Assembly (NCBI RefSeq): GCF_014252955.1
Contig: NZ_JACMIA010000001.1
Coordinates: 558,001 to 622,000, forward strand
From: Stappia sp. 28M-7
GTDB lineage: Bacteria; Pseudomonadota; Alphaproteobacteria; Rhizobiales; Stappiaceae
Length of the DNA: 64,000 nt
Direction: 5' to 3'
This document shows, in pieces, positions 8,551-17,843 of this stretch; the first letter of the stretch is position 1; every line of letters begins with the position of its first letter. The notes below the pieces were generated by a model. The model was not told the origin of the DNA and searched no databases. It was given only the letters and a program-made list of their open reading frames with translations. Both the position numbers and the translations under genes were made by a program.

Positions 8551-9128
8551 GGTCGAAACTCCTTCAACCGATGAAGGGCTCCCGCCTTGTCCGACGCTCC
8601 TCGTTGCGTGCCTTATCTTGCGTCCGTTCCCTCTCCCGACCGCACCCCTGCGGCCTCCTTCCGGCGCTCTGGCGACAAGGACAGATCAGCAAGAGCCGTG
8701 CCAGACGCTACGGAAAGCAAAGACCTGTGCGAGGGAGGGCACTCCGACGGCGGCTGATCCCGAGTGGCACCCTGTGCGCCTGCCAATAGCTCATGGCGAT
8801 CAGCCGGTTAAGAAGCTGGTCCGGCGATTCTCCAGCAGCATGACGTCACGTTTTCCGGGTCGGACGGTGCCTGCCCTTTCGGCAAACTGCGGCGATCTGC
8901 AAGAAACCTGGGCAGTTCCTGCCGGGCGGTCGGCAAAATTTGCCGGGCTCCGCCAGCTTCTCTTGCGAAGGCGCTTGACCTCGGCTGGGGGCTCAGGCAG
9001 TCTGAATGAAAGAAATCTCAAGAGCTGAAGAAATTTTCAGCCACGGGTGAGGGGGCCGGCGTTTCGTTCCGACGCGGCATGCGCTGCGCGGTGGCCGTCC
9101 CTGTTGATGCGGGACGACGGACACGGGC
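8551..9128. other. 578-bp intergenic region between divergent genes
   Basis: It separates the leftward DUF1194 gene from the rightward SorC-type regulator. I find no convincing coding frame: the open frames here have no recognisable domain and poor start contexts. A TTGACC (8975-8980) is a possible -35 for the regulator, with no good -10. The dyad at 9024-9041 is listed separately. A small RNA cannot be excluded. Confidence 0.5.
9024..9041. promoter_or_regulatory. Candidate operator of the SorC-type nucleoside regulator
   Basis: GCTGAA (9024-9029) and TTCAGC (9036-9041) form a perfect 6-bp dyad around an AT-rich 6-nt centre. The TGAA-N6-TTCA core resembles the palindrome bound by Bacillus subtilis DeoR, which has the same SorC-type domain layout. 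It lies about 90 bp before the regulator gene, a suitable place for autoregulation or control of the whole cluster. The binding claim is inference. Confidence 0.4.
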
Positions 9129-10106
9129 ATGCAGGCTGGCGACTGGACAACAGACATGGCGATCCGCGCCGCGTGGATGTCCTTCGTCGGCGGAGCGACG
9201 CAGGGCGAGATCGCGGCGCGTCTCGGTATCTCGACAGCGCGTGTCCACCGGCTCATCGCCCATGCTCAGAAGACCGGGCTCGTTCGCTTCCAGATCGCCG
9301 ACCGGCCCTCGGACTGCCTGGAGATCGAGGCGGCGCTGGTCGATGCCCATGGCCTCTCCTCCTGTCTGATCGCTCCCGATATCGGCGGCGGCGACGATGC
9401 GTCCGCGATCCGGGCCATCGCTGAGGTGGCCGGCCCGCATCTTGCCAGTCTGCTTGCCAATCCCGCGCTCGTCCAGCTCGGCGTCGGCATGGGGCGCACG
9501 CTGAAGGCCGCGGTGGAGATGATGCCGCGCATCCAGCGCCCGGATCTCAGTATCGTTTCGATTTCCGGCTCGCTGACGCGAAAGCTCTCCGCCAACCCGT
9601 TCGACGTCGTCCAGCAACTGGCCGAACGCACGGGCGGCGAAGGCTACTATCTGCCCGTGCCGTACCTCGCCGAGACCGTCGCGGAGCGCGACACGTTTCT
9701 CGGCCAGCGCAGCGTCCAGGCGCTTCTTGAGCGTGCGCGCGCTTCCGATCTCTTCGTCATCGGCATCGGCTCGGTGGAGGATGACGGGCATCTCATCAGC
9801 CGCGACCTGATCTTGCGCGAGGAGCAGCGCGACCTGATCGCGACCGGCGCGGTCTGCGACCTGATGGGGCGTTTCATCGGCCGCGACGGGCGCCTTGTGC
9901 CGGCCAAGCTCGGCGACAAGGCCGTCGGGCTACCCTTCGAGGCCGTTCGCGGCGCGCGCATCGTCGCGCTCGCCGGCGGGCTCGGCAAGCTTGAGGCCAC
10001 GCGCGCGGCGTTGCGCGCGGGGCTGATCACGGACCTGATCGTCGACGAGAGCCTGGGCCGGGCCCTGGCCGTCGCGGAAGGAGCCAGACAAGCCCGCTCG
10101 GCATGA
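9129..10106 (+). CDS. SorC/DeoR-type sugar-binding transcriptional regulator
   Basis: A 325-residue regulator with an N-terminal helix-turn-helix (about residues 12-45, including GGATQGEIAARLGISTARVHRL) and a C-terminal SorC-type sugar-phosphate-binding domain, seen in GVGMGRTLKAAVEMM and VIGIGSVEDDGHLI. This layout matches B. subtilis DeoR, whose effector is deoxyribose-5-phosphate. It is the first gene of the rightward nucleoside cluster, 30 bp before the first binding protein, so it probably represses transport and catabolism until a (deoxy)ribose phosphate accumulates. A second in-frame ATG 36 nt downstream could be the real start. Confidence 0.88.
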   Translation: MQAGDWTTDMAIRAAWMSFVGGATQGEIAARLGISTARVHRLIAHAQKTGLVRFQIADRPSDCLEIEAALVDAHGLSSCLIAPDIGGGDDASAIRAIAEVAGPHLASLLANPALVQLGVGMGRTLKAAVEMMPRIQRPDLSIVSISGSLTRKLSANPFDVVQQLAERTGGEGYYLPVPYLAETVAERDTFLGQRSVQALLERARASDLFVIGIGSVEDDGHLISRDLILREEQRDLIATGAVCDLMGRFIGRDGRLVPAKLGDKAVGLPFEAVRGARIVALAGGLGKLEATRAALRAGLITDLIVDESLGRALAVAEGARQARSA

Positions 10107-10136
10107 CGCCGACGGGAGAACAGGTGGAGGTAAGTC

Positions 10137-11135
10137 ATGGTGATGAAAAGCGTGATCCTCGGGGCCGCAGCGGCAGTCCTGCTCGCCGGTACGGCGCTGG
10201 CCCAGGATATCCAGCCGGCGGTCGTCTATGATCTGGGCGGCAAGAACGACAAGTCCTTCAACGAGGCGGCCTTCATCGGCGCCGAGAAGTTCAAGGCCGA
10301 AACCGGCATCGACTATCGCGATTTCGAGATCCAGAACGACAGCCAGCGCGAACAGGCGCTGCGCAACTTCGCGCGCCGTGGCGCCAACCCGGTGATCGCC
10401 ATCGGCTTCTTGCATGCCAATGCGCTGGAGAAGGTCGCCAAGGAGTTCCCGGATACCAAGTTCGCCATCGTCGATATGGTCGTCGATCTGCCGAATGTCC
10501 GCTCGATCCTCTTCAAGGAGCATGAGGGCTCCTACATCGTCGGCAAGCTGGCGGCGATGGCCTCGCAAAGCGGCAAGGTCGGCTTCGTCGGCGGCATGGA
10601 CATCCAGCTGATCCGCAAGTTCGCCTGCGGCTACAAGCAGGGCGTCAAGGAAACCGATGCCGACGCCGAGATCTTCGAGAACATGACCGGCTCGACGGGG
10701 GCTGCCTTCAACGATCCGGTCAAGGGCGGCGAGCTCGCCAAGTCGCAGATCGACCGCGGCGCGGACGTGATCTACCACGCCGCCGGAGCCACGGGTCTGG
10801 GTGTGCTGCAGGCCGCCGCAGATGCCGGCAAGCTCGGCATCGGCGTCGACAGCAACCAGAACGCCGTGCATCCGGGCAAGGTGCTGACCTCGATGCTGAA
10901 GCGCGTCGACGTTGCGGTCGAGAAGGCCTTCACCGACGCCAAGGACGGCAACTGGACCTCCGGCATCTATTCTCTGGGCCTTGCCGAGGGTGGCGTCGAC
11001 TGGGCGCTGGACGACAACAACAAGGCGCTGATCACCGAGGAGATGAAGTCCGCGGTCGACCAGGCCAAGGCCGACATCATCTCCGGCAAGATCGTCGTCC
11101 ACGACTACATGGCGAGCGAGAGCTGCCCGTTCTGA
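10137..11135 (+). CDS. BMP-family nucleoside ABC transporter binding protein, copy 1
   Basis: A 332-residue periplasmic lipoprotein-like binding protein of the basic membrane protein (PnrA/Med) family, known to bind nucleosides. The signal peptide is residues 1 to about 22, ending ALAQ, and has no lipobox Cys, so the mature protein is probably soluble periplasmic. Family features are YDLGGKNDKSFNEAAF near the mature N-terminus and GVDSNQN in the second lobe. A GGAGG at 10126-10130 precedes the ATG with ideal spacing. It is followed by a clear paralogue and by the ATPase and permeases of one importer. Confidence 0.94.
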   Translation: MVMKSVILGAAAAVLLAGTALAQDIQPAVVYDLGGKNDKSFNEAAFIGAEKFKAETGIDYRDFEIQNDSQREQALRNFARRGANPVIAIGFLHANALEKVAKEFPDTKFAIVDMVVDLPNVRSILFKEHEGSYIVGKLAAMASQSGKVGFVGGMDIQLIRKFACGYKQGVKETDADAEIFENMTGSTGAAFNDPVKGGELAKSQIDRGADVIYHAAGATGLGVLQAAADAGKLGIGVDSNQNAVHPGKVLTSMLKRVDVAVEKAFTDAKDGNWTSGIYSLGLAEGGVDWALDDNNKALITEEMKSAVDQAKADIISGKIVVHDYMASESCPF

Positions 11136-11214
11136 CGGGAGAAAGCGCGCCGCGGGCATGGCTCGCGGCGCGCGTTGCCCTGAACCGCAGGGCAGACAAC
11201 GCGGGACAGCGGTC

Positions 11215-12210
11215 ATGGCGCGTATCGTGAAGACGCTTGCAGCCTTCGCCCTGGTTGGCGGCCTTGCCGTGGCGCCTGCCCTCGGCGAGCCGGCGCTGGT
11301 CTATTCCGTCGGCGGAAAGTTCGACGGTTCGTTCAACGAGGCCGCCTTTCGCGGAGCCGAGCGGTTTTCCGCCGAGACCGGCGAAAGCTACCGGGACTTC
11401 GAGATCGCCCGCGATGCCGACAGCCTGCAGGCGCTGCGGGGCTTTGCCTCGCGCGGCGCCGAGCCGGTCGTTGCCATCGGCTACAACCAGGCTGCCGCGG
11501 TCGCGTCGGCGGCGAAGGACTTCCCGCAGACGGATTTCTCCATCATCGACATGGTGGTCGAGGCTCCCAACGTGCGCTCGGTCGTCTTTCGCGAGCATGA
11601 GGGCTCGTACATCGCCGGCCTGTTGGCGGCGATGGCTTCGAAGACCGGGACCATCGGTTTCGTCGGCGGCATGGACATACCGATCATCCGCCGGTTTCTC
11701 TGCGGCTACCGGCAGGGAGCGGCCTCAGTCTCCCCCGACATCCGCGTTATCTTCAACATGACCGGCGACACGCCGGCAGCCTTTGCGGATCCGGCTCGCG
11801 GAGCAGAGCTTGCACGCGGCCAGATCAACCGCGGCGCCGATGTGATCATCCAGGCAGCTGGCGGCACCGGTATCGGGGTTCTGCAGGCCGTGGCCGATGC
11901 CGGGGTTCTCGGCATCGGCACCGACAGCAACCAGAACGGCCTTTATCCGGGCCGGATCCTCACCTCGATCCGCAAGCGTGTCGATGTCGCGGTCTACCGC
12001 AACTTCGCCGATGCCAAGGCCGGTACGTGGAGCGCCGGCATCGAGGTGCTCGGCCTTGCGGAAGGCGGCATGGACTGGGTGATCGACGACAACAACCGCG
12101 CGCTCGTCACCGCGCAGATGGAGGCGGCGGCCGGCGAGGCAGCTGCACGGATCGCAGACGGCACGATCACCGTGCATGACGCGGCCAGCGAGGGGGAGTG
12201 CCCGCTGTGA
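11215..12210 (+). CDS. BMP-family nucleoside ABC transporter binding protein, copy 2
   Basis: A second BMP-family binding protein (331 residues) clearly paralogous to its upstream neighbour: both contain RDFEI, EHEGSYI, GFVGGMDI and DSNQN at matching positions. The signal peptide ends near residue 22 (APALG). I chose the ATG at 11215, because the frame stays open upstream but the true hydrophobic signal sequence begins at MARIVKTL. The ribosome site is weak compared with copy 1. The stop overlaps the ATPase GTG start. Differences in the pocket-facing segments, such as GYNQAAAV in place of GFLHANAL, suggest a changed ligand range. Confidence 0.93.
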   Translation: MARIVKTLAAFALVGGLAVAPALGEPALVYSVGGKFDGSFNEAAFRGAERFSAETGESYRDFEIARDADSLQALRGFASRGAEPVVAIGYNQAAAVASAAKDFPQTDFSIIDMVVEAPNVRSVVFREHEGSYIAGLLAAMASKTGTIGFVGGMDIPIIRRFLCGYRQGAASVSPDIRVIFNMTGDTPAAFADPARGAELARGQINRGADVIIQAAGGTGIGVLQAVADAGVLGIGTDSNQNGLYPGRILTSIRKRVDVAVYRNFADAKAGTWSAGIEVLGLAEGGMDWVIDDNNRALVTAQMEAAAGEAAARIADGTITVHDAASEGECPL

Positions 12211-13745
12211 GCGACCAGCTTGCCATCGAACTCGTCGGCGTCGACAAGCGCTTCGGACAGGTCCACGCCAACAAGGACATCCATCTCAAGGTCCGCAAGG
12301 GCTCGATCCACGGCATCGTCGGCGAGAACGGTGCGGGCAAGTCGACGCTGATGTCGATCCTCTACGGCTTCTATCATGCCGATTCCGGCGAGATCCGCGT
12401 CGACGGCAAGCCGGTTTCGATTCCCTCCAGCCAGGCGGCGATCGCGCTGGGCATCGGCATGGTCCATCAGCATTTCATGCTGGTGGAGAACTTCACCGTG
12501 CTGGAGAACATCATTCTGGGCGCCGAAGGCGGGGCGTTGCTCGCCGGCGGCGTGTCCAAGGCGCGGGCCGAGCTGAAGCGCCTTGCCGACGACTACGATC
12601 TCAAGGTCGATCCCGACGCCCTGATCGAGGATCTTCCCGTCGGCCTGCAGCAGCGGGTGGAGATCCTCAAGGCGCTGTTCCGCAGTGCCGATATCCTGAT
12701 CCTGGACGAGCCGACCGGTGTCCTCACCCCGGCGGAAGCCGACCATCTCTTCCGGATCCTGCGCGTGCTGCGCGACGAGGGAAAGACGGTGCTGCTGATC
12801 ACCCACAAGCTGCGGGAGATCATGGCGGTGACCGACGAGGTTTCGGTCATGCGACGCGGCGAGATCGTCGCCACCCGCCAGACCTCGAAGACTTCGATGG
12901 GCGAGCTTGCCGAACTGATGGTCGGCCGCCGGGTCCTGCTGGAGGTGGAGAAAGGGCCGGCCGAACCGGGACGACCGGTGCTCACGGTGGAGAACCTCAC
13001 GGTGCGCGATGGGCGCGGCGTGGACGTCGTGCGTAACGTCTCGCTGGAGGTGCGCGCCGGCGAGATCGTCGGCATTGCCGGCGTCTCCGGCAACGGCCAG
13101 TCCGAGCTGCTGGAGGCGATTGCCGGCATTCGCGCCGTGACTTCGGGAACCGTCACTGTCGACGGAACGCGGGTCGATCTTTCACGCGGAACCAAGGATC
13201 CTGCTGATATGCGCGAACTCGGGCTCGCGCATGTGCCCGAGGATCGCCATCGCATGGGGCTGGTGACCCGCTTTCCCGAATGCGAGAACGCCATTCTCGG
13301 CTATCACCGCGACCCGTCCTACGGGCGCGGTCCCTTCCTCGATTTCGACCGCATCCGCAAGGCGGCGAAGGTCGAGATCGAGAAATACGACATCCGCCCG
13401 GCCGACTGCATGTTGAAGACGGCCAACTTCTCCGGCGGCAACCAGCAGAAGATCGTGCTGGCGCGGGAGATCGAGCGCGATCCGGTCATTCTGCTTGTCG
13501 GCCAGCCGACGCGCGGTGTCGACATCGGCGCCATCGAGTTCATTCACAAGCGCATCGTTGCGCTGCGCGATGCGGGCAAGGGTGTCCTTCTGGTGTCGGT
13601 CGAACTCGACGAGATCCGCGCGCTGGCAGACCGGGTGCTGGTCATGTTCGACGGGCAGGTGGTCGGCGAGCGCGCACCGGAGACAGCGGAAAGCGAGCTG
13701 GGCCTGCTGATGGCGGGTGCAAGCGGACAGGAGGCGGCGGAATGA
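12207..13745 (+). CDS. Nucleoside ABC transporter ATP-binding protein (two ATPase domains)
   Basis: A double-length ATPase (512 residues) that powers BMP-type nucleoside import. Domain 1 has Walker A GENGAGKST near residues 39-47, a degenerate signature (LPVGLQQRVEI) and Walker B ILILDEPTG. Domain 2 has a degenerate Walker A (GVSGNGQSEL), the canonical signature FSGGNQQK and a Walker B with Gln-Pro (VGQPTRGVD). Such asymmetry is usual for this family. I prefer the GTG at 12207, which overlaps the previous stop by 4 bp and sits 8 nt after GAGGGGGAG; a GTG at 12198 lies inside that ribosome site. Confidence 0.94.
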   Translation: MSDQLAIELVGVDKRFGQVHANKDIHLKVRKGSIHGIVGENGAGKSTLMSILYGFYHADSGEIRVDGKPVSIPSSQAAIALGIGMVHQHFMLVENFTVLENIILGAEGGALLAGGVSKARAELKRLADDYDLKVDPDALIEDLPVGLQQRVEILKALFRSADILILDEPTGVLTPAEADHLFRILRVLRDEGKTVLLITHKLREIMAVTDEVSVMRRGEIVATRQTSKTSMGELAELMVGRRVLLEVEKGPAEPGRPVLTVENLTVRDGRGVDVVRNVSLEVRAGEIVGIAGVSGNGQSELLEAIAGIRAVTSGTVTVDGTRVDLSRGTKDPADMRELGLAHVPEDRHRMGLVTRFPECENAILGYHRDPSYGRGPFLDFDRIRKAAKVEIEKYDIRPADCMLKTANFSGGNQQKIVLAREIERDPVILLVGQPTRGVDIGAIEFIHKRIVALRDAGKGVLLVSVELDEIRALADRVLVMFDGQVVGERAPETAESELGLLMAGASGQEAAE

Positions 13746-14848
13746 CGGCGGGACAGCTTCCGCGCTGGGTCGACTACGGGCTGATGCCGGCGCTCAATGT
13801 CGCCGCTGCCTTTCTGGTCTCGGGCCTGGTGGTGCTGCTGATCGGCGAGAACCCGGTCGAGGCGGTCAAGGTCCTGGTGTGGGGCTCTCTCGGCTGGAAC
13901 GAGGGCATCGGCTTCACCCTGTTCTACGCGACCAACTTCATCTTCACCGGCCTTGCGGTGGCCATCGCCTTCCATGCGGGCCTGTTCAACATCGGCGGCG
14001 AGGGGCAGGCGTATCTGGGCGGCCTCGGCGTCGCCCTCGCCTGTCTTGCGCTCGACCGGTACGTCCCCTGGTGGGTGACGCTTCCCTTCGCGGTGCTGGG
14101 CGCTGCCGCCTTCGGCGCGGCCTGGGCCTTCATCCCGGCGCTCCTGCAGGCCAAGCGCGGCAGCCATGTCGTCATCACGACGATCATGTTCAACTTCATC
14201 GCCGCCTCGATGATGGTCTACCTGCTGGTCAACCTGCTGTCGAAGCGGGGATCCATGCAGCCGGAAACCCGGACTTTCGAAAGCGGCGGCCGCCTGCCGC
14301 TGCTGCAGGATGTGCTGCCCGGAACGGACTTCGGATCCGCGCCGGTGAACCTCTCCTTCCTGTTGGCGCTCGCCGCCTGTCTGCTCGTCTGGATCGTCGT
14401 CTGGCGCACCCGGCTCGGCTACGAGATCCGCACCTTCGGCGCCAACCCGGTCGCGGCCGTCTATGCCGGCATTTCGCCGCTGCGCATCACCGTCGTCACC
14501 ATGCTCATGTCGGGCGGTCTCGCAGGCATGATGGCGATCAACGAGATCATGGGCTCGCAGCACCGGTTGCTCATCGAGTTCGTGGCCGGCTACGGCTTCG
14601 TCGGCATCGCCGTCGCACTGATGGGCCGCGCACATCCGATCGGCATCGTCTTCGCCGCCATCCTGTTCGGCATGCTCTATCAGGGCGGCGCGGAACTGGC
14701 CTTCGAGATGCCGACGATCACCCGCGACATGATCGTTGTCATCCAGGGGCTGGTGATCCTGTTCGCCGGGGCGCTGGAGCACATGTTCCGCCCGGTGCTG
14801 CTTCGCATCTTCGGCGTGCTGGCCGCCCGGCCGGCGCCGGCCGCGTGA
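13742..14848 (+). CDS. Nucleoside ABC transporter permease 1
   Basis: A 368-residue integral membrane permease with about eight to ten hydrophobic segments. It carries the family loop GLFNIGGEGQAYLGG and the cytoplasmic coupling region YEIRTFGANPVAAVYAGI. It is the YufP/NupP-like partner in BMP-type nucleoside transporters. The ATG at 13742 overlaps the ATPase stop (ATGA), so I take it as start although the frame is open further upstream. The partner permease follows after 13 bp. Confidence 0.94.
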   Translation: MTAGQLPRWVDYGLMPALNVAAAFLVSGLVVLLIGENPVEAVKVLVWGSLGWNEGIGFTLFYATNFIFTGLAVAIAFHAGLFNIGGEGQAYLGGLGVALACLALDRYVPWWVTLPFAVLGAAAFGAAWAFIPALLQAKRGSHVVITTIMFNFIAASMMVYLLVNLLSKRGSMQPETRTFESGGRLPLLQDVLPGTDFGSAPVNLSFLLALAACLLVWIVVWRTRLGYEIRTFGANPVAAVYAGISPLRITVVTMLMSGGLAGMMAINEIMGSQHRLLIEFVAGYGFVGIAVALMGRAHPIGIVFAAILFGMLYQGGAELAFEMPTITRDMIVVIQGLVILFAGALEHMFRPVLLRIFGVLAARPAPAA

Positions 14849-14861
14849 GGGGAGGGGAGAG

Positions 14862-15830
14862 ATGTTCGAAACCCTGATCTTCGTGCTCGACAGCACTGCC
14901 CGGCTTTCCACACCGCTGCTGCTTGCGGCCCTTGCCGGCCTGTATTCGGAACGGTCCGGCATTTTCGACATCGGCCTTGAGGGCAAGATGCTGGGCGCGG
15001 CCTTCGCTGCCGGCGCGGCGGCCGCCGTCAGCGGGTCTGCCTGGATCGGCCTTGGCGCCGGCATTCTCGTTTCGGTGGCGCTGGCGCTGGTGCACGGCTT
15101 TGCCTGCATCACCAATCGCGGCAACCAGATCGTCTCCGGCGTTGCCATCAACTTCCTGGCAATGGGGCTGACCGCCCTGCTCGGACAGGCCTGGTTCGGC
15201 CAGGGCGGGCGCACGCCGGCGGTGAGCGGGGACGCCCGCTTCGGCGACGTCACATGGCCCTTCGCGGCGGAGCTGCGCGACGTCCCGGTGATCGGCGGGC
15301 TCTATTCGGAGCTTCTGTCTGGCCACAACATCCTTGTCTACGCCGCCTTCCTCGCCGTGCCCTTCTCCTGGTGGGTGCTCTACCGCACGCGCTTCGGACT
15401 GCGCCTGCGCGCAGTCGGCGAGAACCCCGGCGCGGTCGACACGGCCGGCATCTCCGTCACCTGGCTGCGCTATCGCGCCGTGATCTGCACGGGCATCCTG
15501 TGCGGCTTCGCCGGCACCTATCTCTCCATCGGCCAGTCGGCGAGCTTCATCGCCAACATGACCGCCGGCAAGGGCTTCATCGCCCTGGCAGCCCTGATCT
15601 TCGCCAAATGGAAGCCGGTGCCGGTGATGTTCGCCTGCCTGCTCTTCGGTTTTCTCGATGCCGTGGCGATCCGCCTTCAGGGCCAACAGGTCCCCGGCAT
15701 CGGCGAAGTTCCGGTGCAGGCGATCCAGGCCCTTCCCTACATCCTGACCGTGGTTCTGCTTGCCGGCTTCATCGGCAAGGCGGTCCCGCCGCGCGCCGGC
15801 GGCACCGCCTATGTCAAGGAACGCAGCTGA
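14862..15830 (+). CDS. Nucleoside ABC transporter permease 2
   Basis: A 322-residue permease, the second membrane subunit (YufQ/NupQ-like). It shows the shared family motif FDIGLEGKMLGAAFAAG in an early loop and the coupling segment LRLRAVGENPGAVDTAGI, plus eight or so hydrophobic segments. A GGAGGGGAG before the ATG gives strong initiation. It ends 20 bp before cdd, so import and deamination are very likely co-transcribed. Confidence 0.94.
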   Translation: MFETLIFVLDSTARLSTPLLLAALAGLYSERSGIFDIGLEGKMLGAAFAAGAAAAVSGSAWIGLGAGILVSVALALVHGFACITNRGNQIVSGVAINFLAMGLTALLGQAWFGQGGRTPAVSGDARFGDVTWPFAAELRDVPVIGGLYSELLSGHNILVYAAFLAVPFSWWVLYRTRFGLRLRAVGENPGAVDTAGISVTWLRYRAVICTGILCGFAGTYLSIGQSASFIANMTAGKGFIALAALIFAKWKPVPVMFACLLFGFLDAVAIRLQGQQVPGIGEVPVQAIQALPYILTVVLLAGFIGKAVPPRAGGTAYVKERS

Positions 15831-15850
15831 GCCACGGCAACGAGGACGAC

Positions 15851-16261
15851 ATGAGCTGTTTCGACGAATTGTTCGCCGCCGCCAGTGCGGCCCGAGAGAA
15901 TGCGCATGCGAAATATTCCGGCTTTCGCGTCGGCGCTGCCGTTGTCACCCGCGACGGGCGCATCTTTGCCGGTTGCAACGTGGAAAATGCCAGCTTCCCG
16001 GAAGGCTGGTGCGCGGAAACCAGCGCGCTCGGGGCGATGGTGTCCGCCGGCGGCCGGCCGGGCGACGTGGTCGAGGTGCTGGTCACCGCGAAGGCGGCGC
16101 TGTGCACCCCTTGCGGTGGTTGCCGCCAGAGACTTGCCGAGTTCGCCGGCGACGACGTGCCGGTTCACATCTGCGACGACACCGGGCTGCGCCGTACGCT
16201 GACCATGGCGGACCTGTTGCCGGCGCGGTTCGTTCTCAAGGACGAGGAGAGGGACATATGA
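15851..16261 (+). CDS. cdd: Cytidine deaminase
   Basis: Deaminates cytidine and deoxycytidine to uridine and deoxyuridine. The protein is 136 residues, the homotetrameric short form that uses three Cys as zinc ligands: CAE in GWCAETSALGA supplies the first Cys and the catalytic Glu, and PCGGCRQ gives the other two. NVENASFPEG binds the ribose. The ATG at 15851 follows a GAGGACGAC; the frame is open much further upstream, but that part overlaps the permease. The stop overlaps the next start by 4 bp. Confidence 0.95.
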   Translation: MSCFDELFAAASAARENAHAKYSGFRVGAAVVTRDGRIFAGCNVENASFPEGWCAETSALGAMVSAGGRPGDVVEVLVTAKAALCTPCGGCRQRLAEFAGDDVPVHICDDTGLRRTLTMADLLPARFVLKDEERDI

Positions 16262-17070
16262 GCGGCTTCGGGCCGGAATGCGCGGAGATCGTCCGCGCCG
16301 CAAGACCCGGCGACTACCGTGTCGCAATGGTGTTGGGATCGGGTCTCGGCCAACTGGCCGACGAGGTAGAGGATGCCGTGCGCATTCCCTATTCCAAGCT
16401 GCCGGGATTTCCTGTCTCCTCGGTTTCCTCCCATGGCAGCGAGCTGGTCGCCGGTCGCCTCGGCGATGTGCCGGTGGTCGTCCTGTCCGGCCGCGCCCAT
16501 TACTACGAGGGCGGGGGAGCGGACGTCATGCGCACGCCTCTGGAGGCGCTGAAGGCGCTCGGCTGCGACACGCTGCTGCTCACCAACGCGGCCGGGTCCC
16601 TGCGCCAGGAGTTTGCGCCCGGCACGCCGATGCTGATCAGCGACCACATCAACTGGTCTGGCCTCAACCCCTTGATCGGCGAGGAAAGCGACCGCCGCTT
16701 TCTCGACATGAGCGCTGCCTACGATCCCGACTTCCGCGCCCGTTTGCGGGCGCTCGCTGCCGAAGAGGAGATTTCGCTGGGCGAAGGCGTCTACATGTGG
16801 TTTTCCGGCCCCTCCTTCGAGACGCCGGCGGAAATCCGCATGGCGAAACTGCTGGGAGCGGATGCAGTCGGCATGTCGACGGTGCCGGAAGTGATCCTCG
16901 CCCGCTATCTCGGCCTGCGCGTTGCCGCGATCTCCACCATCACCAACTATGGCGCCGGCCTGCAGGCGCACGGCCTGTCGCACGAGGAAACCAAGTCGAC
17001 GGCGCTGATTGCCGTCGACGCGCTGAAGCGGCTGATCCGCCGCTTCGTCAAGGATCTTGGAAATGCCTGA
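16258..17070 (+). CDS. Purine nucleoside phosphorylase (trimeric PNP / XapA type)
   Basis: Cleaves purine (deoxy)nucleosides with phosphate to base and (deoxy)ribose-1-phosphate. The 270-residue protein has the phosphate-loop GSGLGQ near residue 24, SSHGSELVAG, AHYYEG, NAAGS, the nucleoside-binding FETPAE and MSTVPE segments, and the Asn in TNYGAG that favours 6-oxopurines. It is therefore the low-molecular-mass PNP family (PunA/XapA), not hexameric DeoD. It starts inside the end of cdd (ATGA overlap) and ends overlapping deoC. Confidence 0.93.
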   Translation: MSGFGPECAEIVRAARPGDYRVAMVLGSGLGQLADEVEDAVRIPYSKLPGFPVSSVSSHGSELVAGRLGDVPVVVLSGRAHYYEGGGADVMRTPLEALKALGCDTLLLTNAAGSLRQEFAPGTPMLISDHINWSGLNPLIGEESDRRFLDMSAAYDPDFRARLRALAAEEEISLGEGVYMWFSGPSFETPAEIRMAKLLGADAVGMSTVPEVILARYLGLRVAAISTITNYGAGLQAHGLSHEETKSTALIAVDALKRLIRRFVKDLGNA

Positions 17071-17839
17071 CATGACACCTGTCGAGGTGGCGCAGCGCGC
17101 GCTGCCGCTGGTCGACCTGACCAATCTGGACGAGACCTGCACCACCGCCGACATCGACGCGCTTTGCGCTCGCGCGGCCACGCCCCATGGTCCCGTCGCG
17201 GCGGTCTGCATCTGGCCGCGCTTCGTGACCCAGGCCGCGAGCCTGCTCGCCGGCTCCGGCGTGCGCGTTGCGACCGTCGTCAACTTTCCGCAAGGCGGTG
17301 ATGACACGCTGGCCGTCATTGCCGAGACGCGGCAGGCGATCGCCGATGGCGCCGACGAGATCGACCTCGTCATGCCGTACCGTGCCTTTGTCGCCGGACG
17401 GCGCGGCTTTGCCGAGACGCAGATCGCCAGGGTGCGCGAGGCCTGCGGCGACCGGCTGCTGAAGGTCATTCTGGAGACCGGCGAGATCGGCGATCCGCTG
17501 CTCGTCCACGCGGCCTCGCTCCTTGCCATCTCGGCAGGCGCCGATTTCATCAAGACCTCGACCGGCAAGGTGAAGGTAAATGCCACGCTGGAGACGGCGG
17601 AGATCATGCTGACCGTGATCGAGGAGATCCGCCGCGAGGGCGGCCCGGAGATCGGTTTCAAGCCGGCCGGCGGCATTCGCACCGTTGCGGATGCGGCCGC
17701 CTATCTCGCGATCGCCGACCGCATTCTCGGGGCCAACTGGGTCGCCGCCTCGCATTTCCGCTTCGGCGCAAGCGGCCTGCTCGATGCCCTGCTTGCCGCG
17801 CTCGACGGGCGCGAGCCGACCAACGCCAAGGGATACTGA
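17063..17839 (+). CDS. deoC: Deoxyribose-phosphate aldolase
   Basis: Splits 2-deoxyribose-5-phosphate into glyceraldehyde-3-phosphate and acetaldehyde, the last step of deoxynucleoside breakdown. The Schiff-base lysine lies in FIKTSTGK near residue 165, the second active-site Lys in GFKPAGGIR, and NFPQGGDDT and [11 protein letters not shown] are family segments. At 258 residues it matches the class I DERA of E. coli. I chose the ATG at 17063, 8 bp inside the PNP gene and behind AAGGA; an in-frame TTG at 17057 and ATG at 17072 are alternatives. Confidence 0.94.
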   Translation: MPDMTPVEVAQRALPLVDLTNLDETCTTADIDALCARAATPHGPVAAVCIWPRFVTQAASLLAGSGVRVATVVNFPQGGDDTLAVIAETRQAIADGADEIDLVMPYRAFVAGRRGFAETQIARVREACGDRLLKVILETGEIGDPLLVHAASLLAISAGADFIKTSTGKVKVNATLETAEIMLTVIEEIRREGGPEIGFKPAGGIRTVADAAAYLAIADRILGANWVAASHFRFGASGLLDALLAALDGREPTNAKGY

Positions 17840-17843
17840 CCTC

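Noticed and set aside
8551-9028. Open frames in the gap before the SorC-type regulator
   Set aside because: Short, low-quality frames with no recognised domain and no good ribosome site; some overlap the end of the DUF1194 gene.
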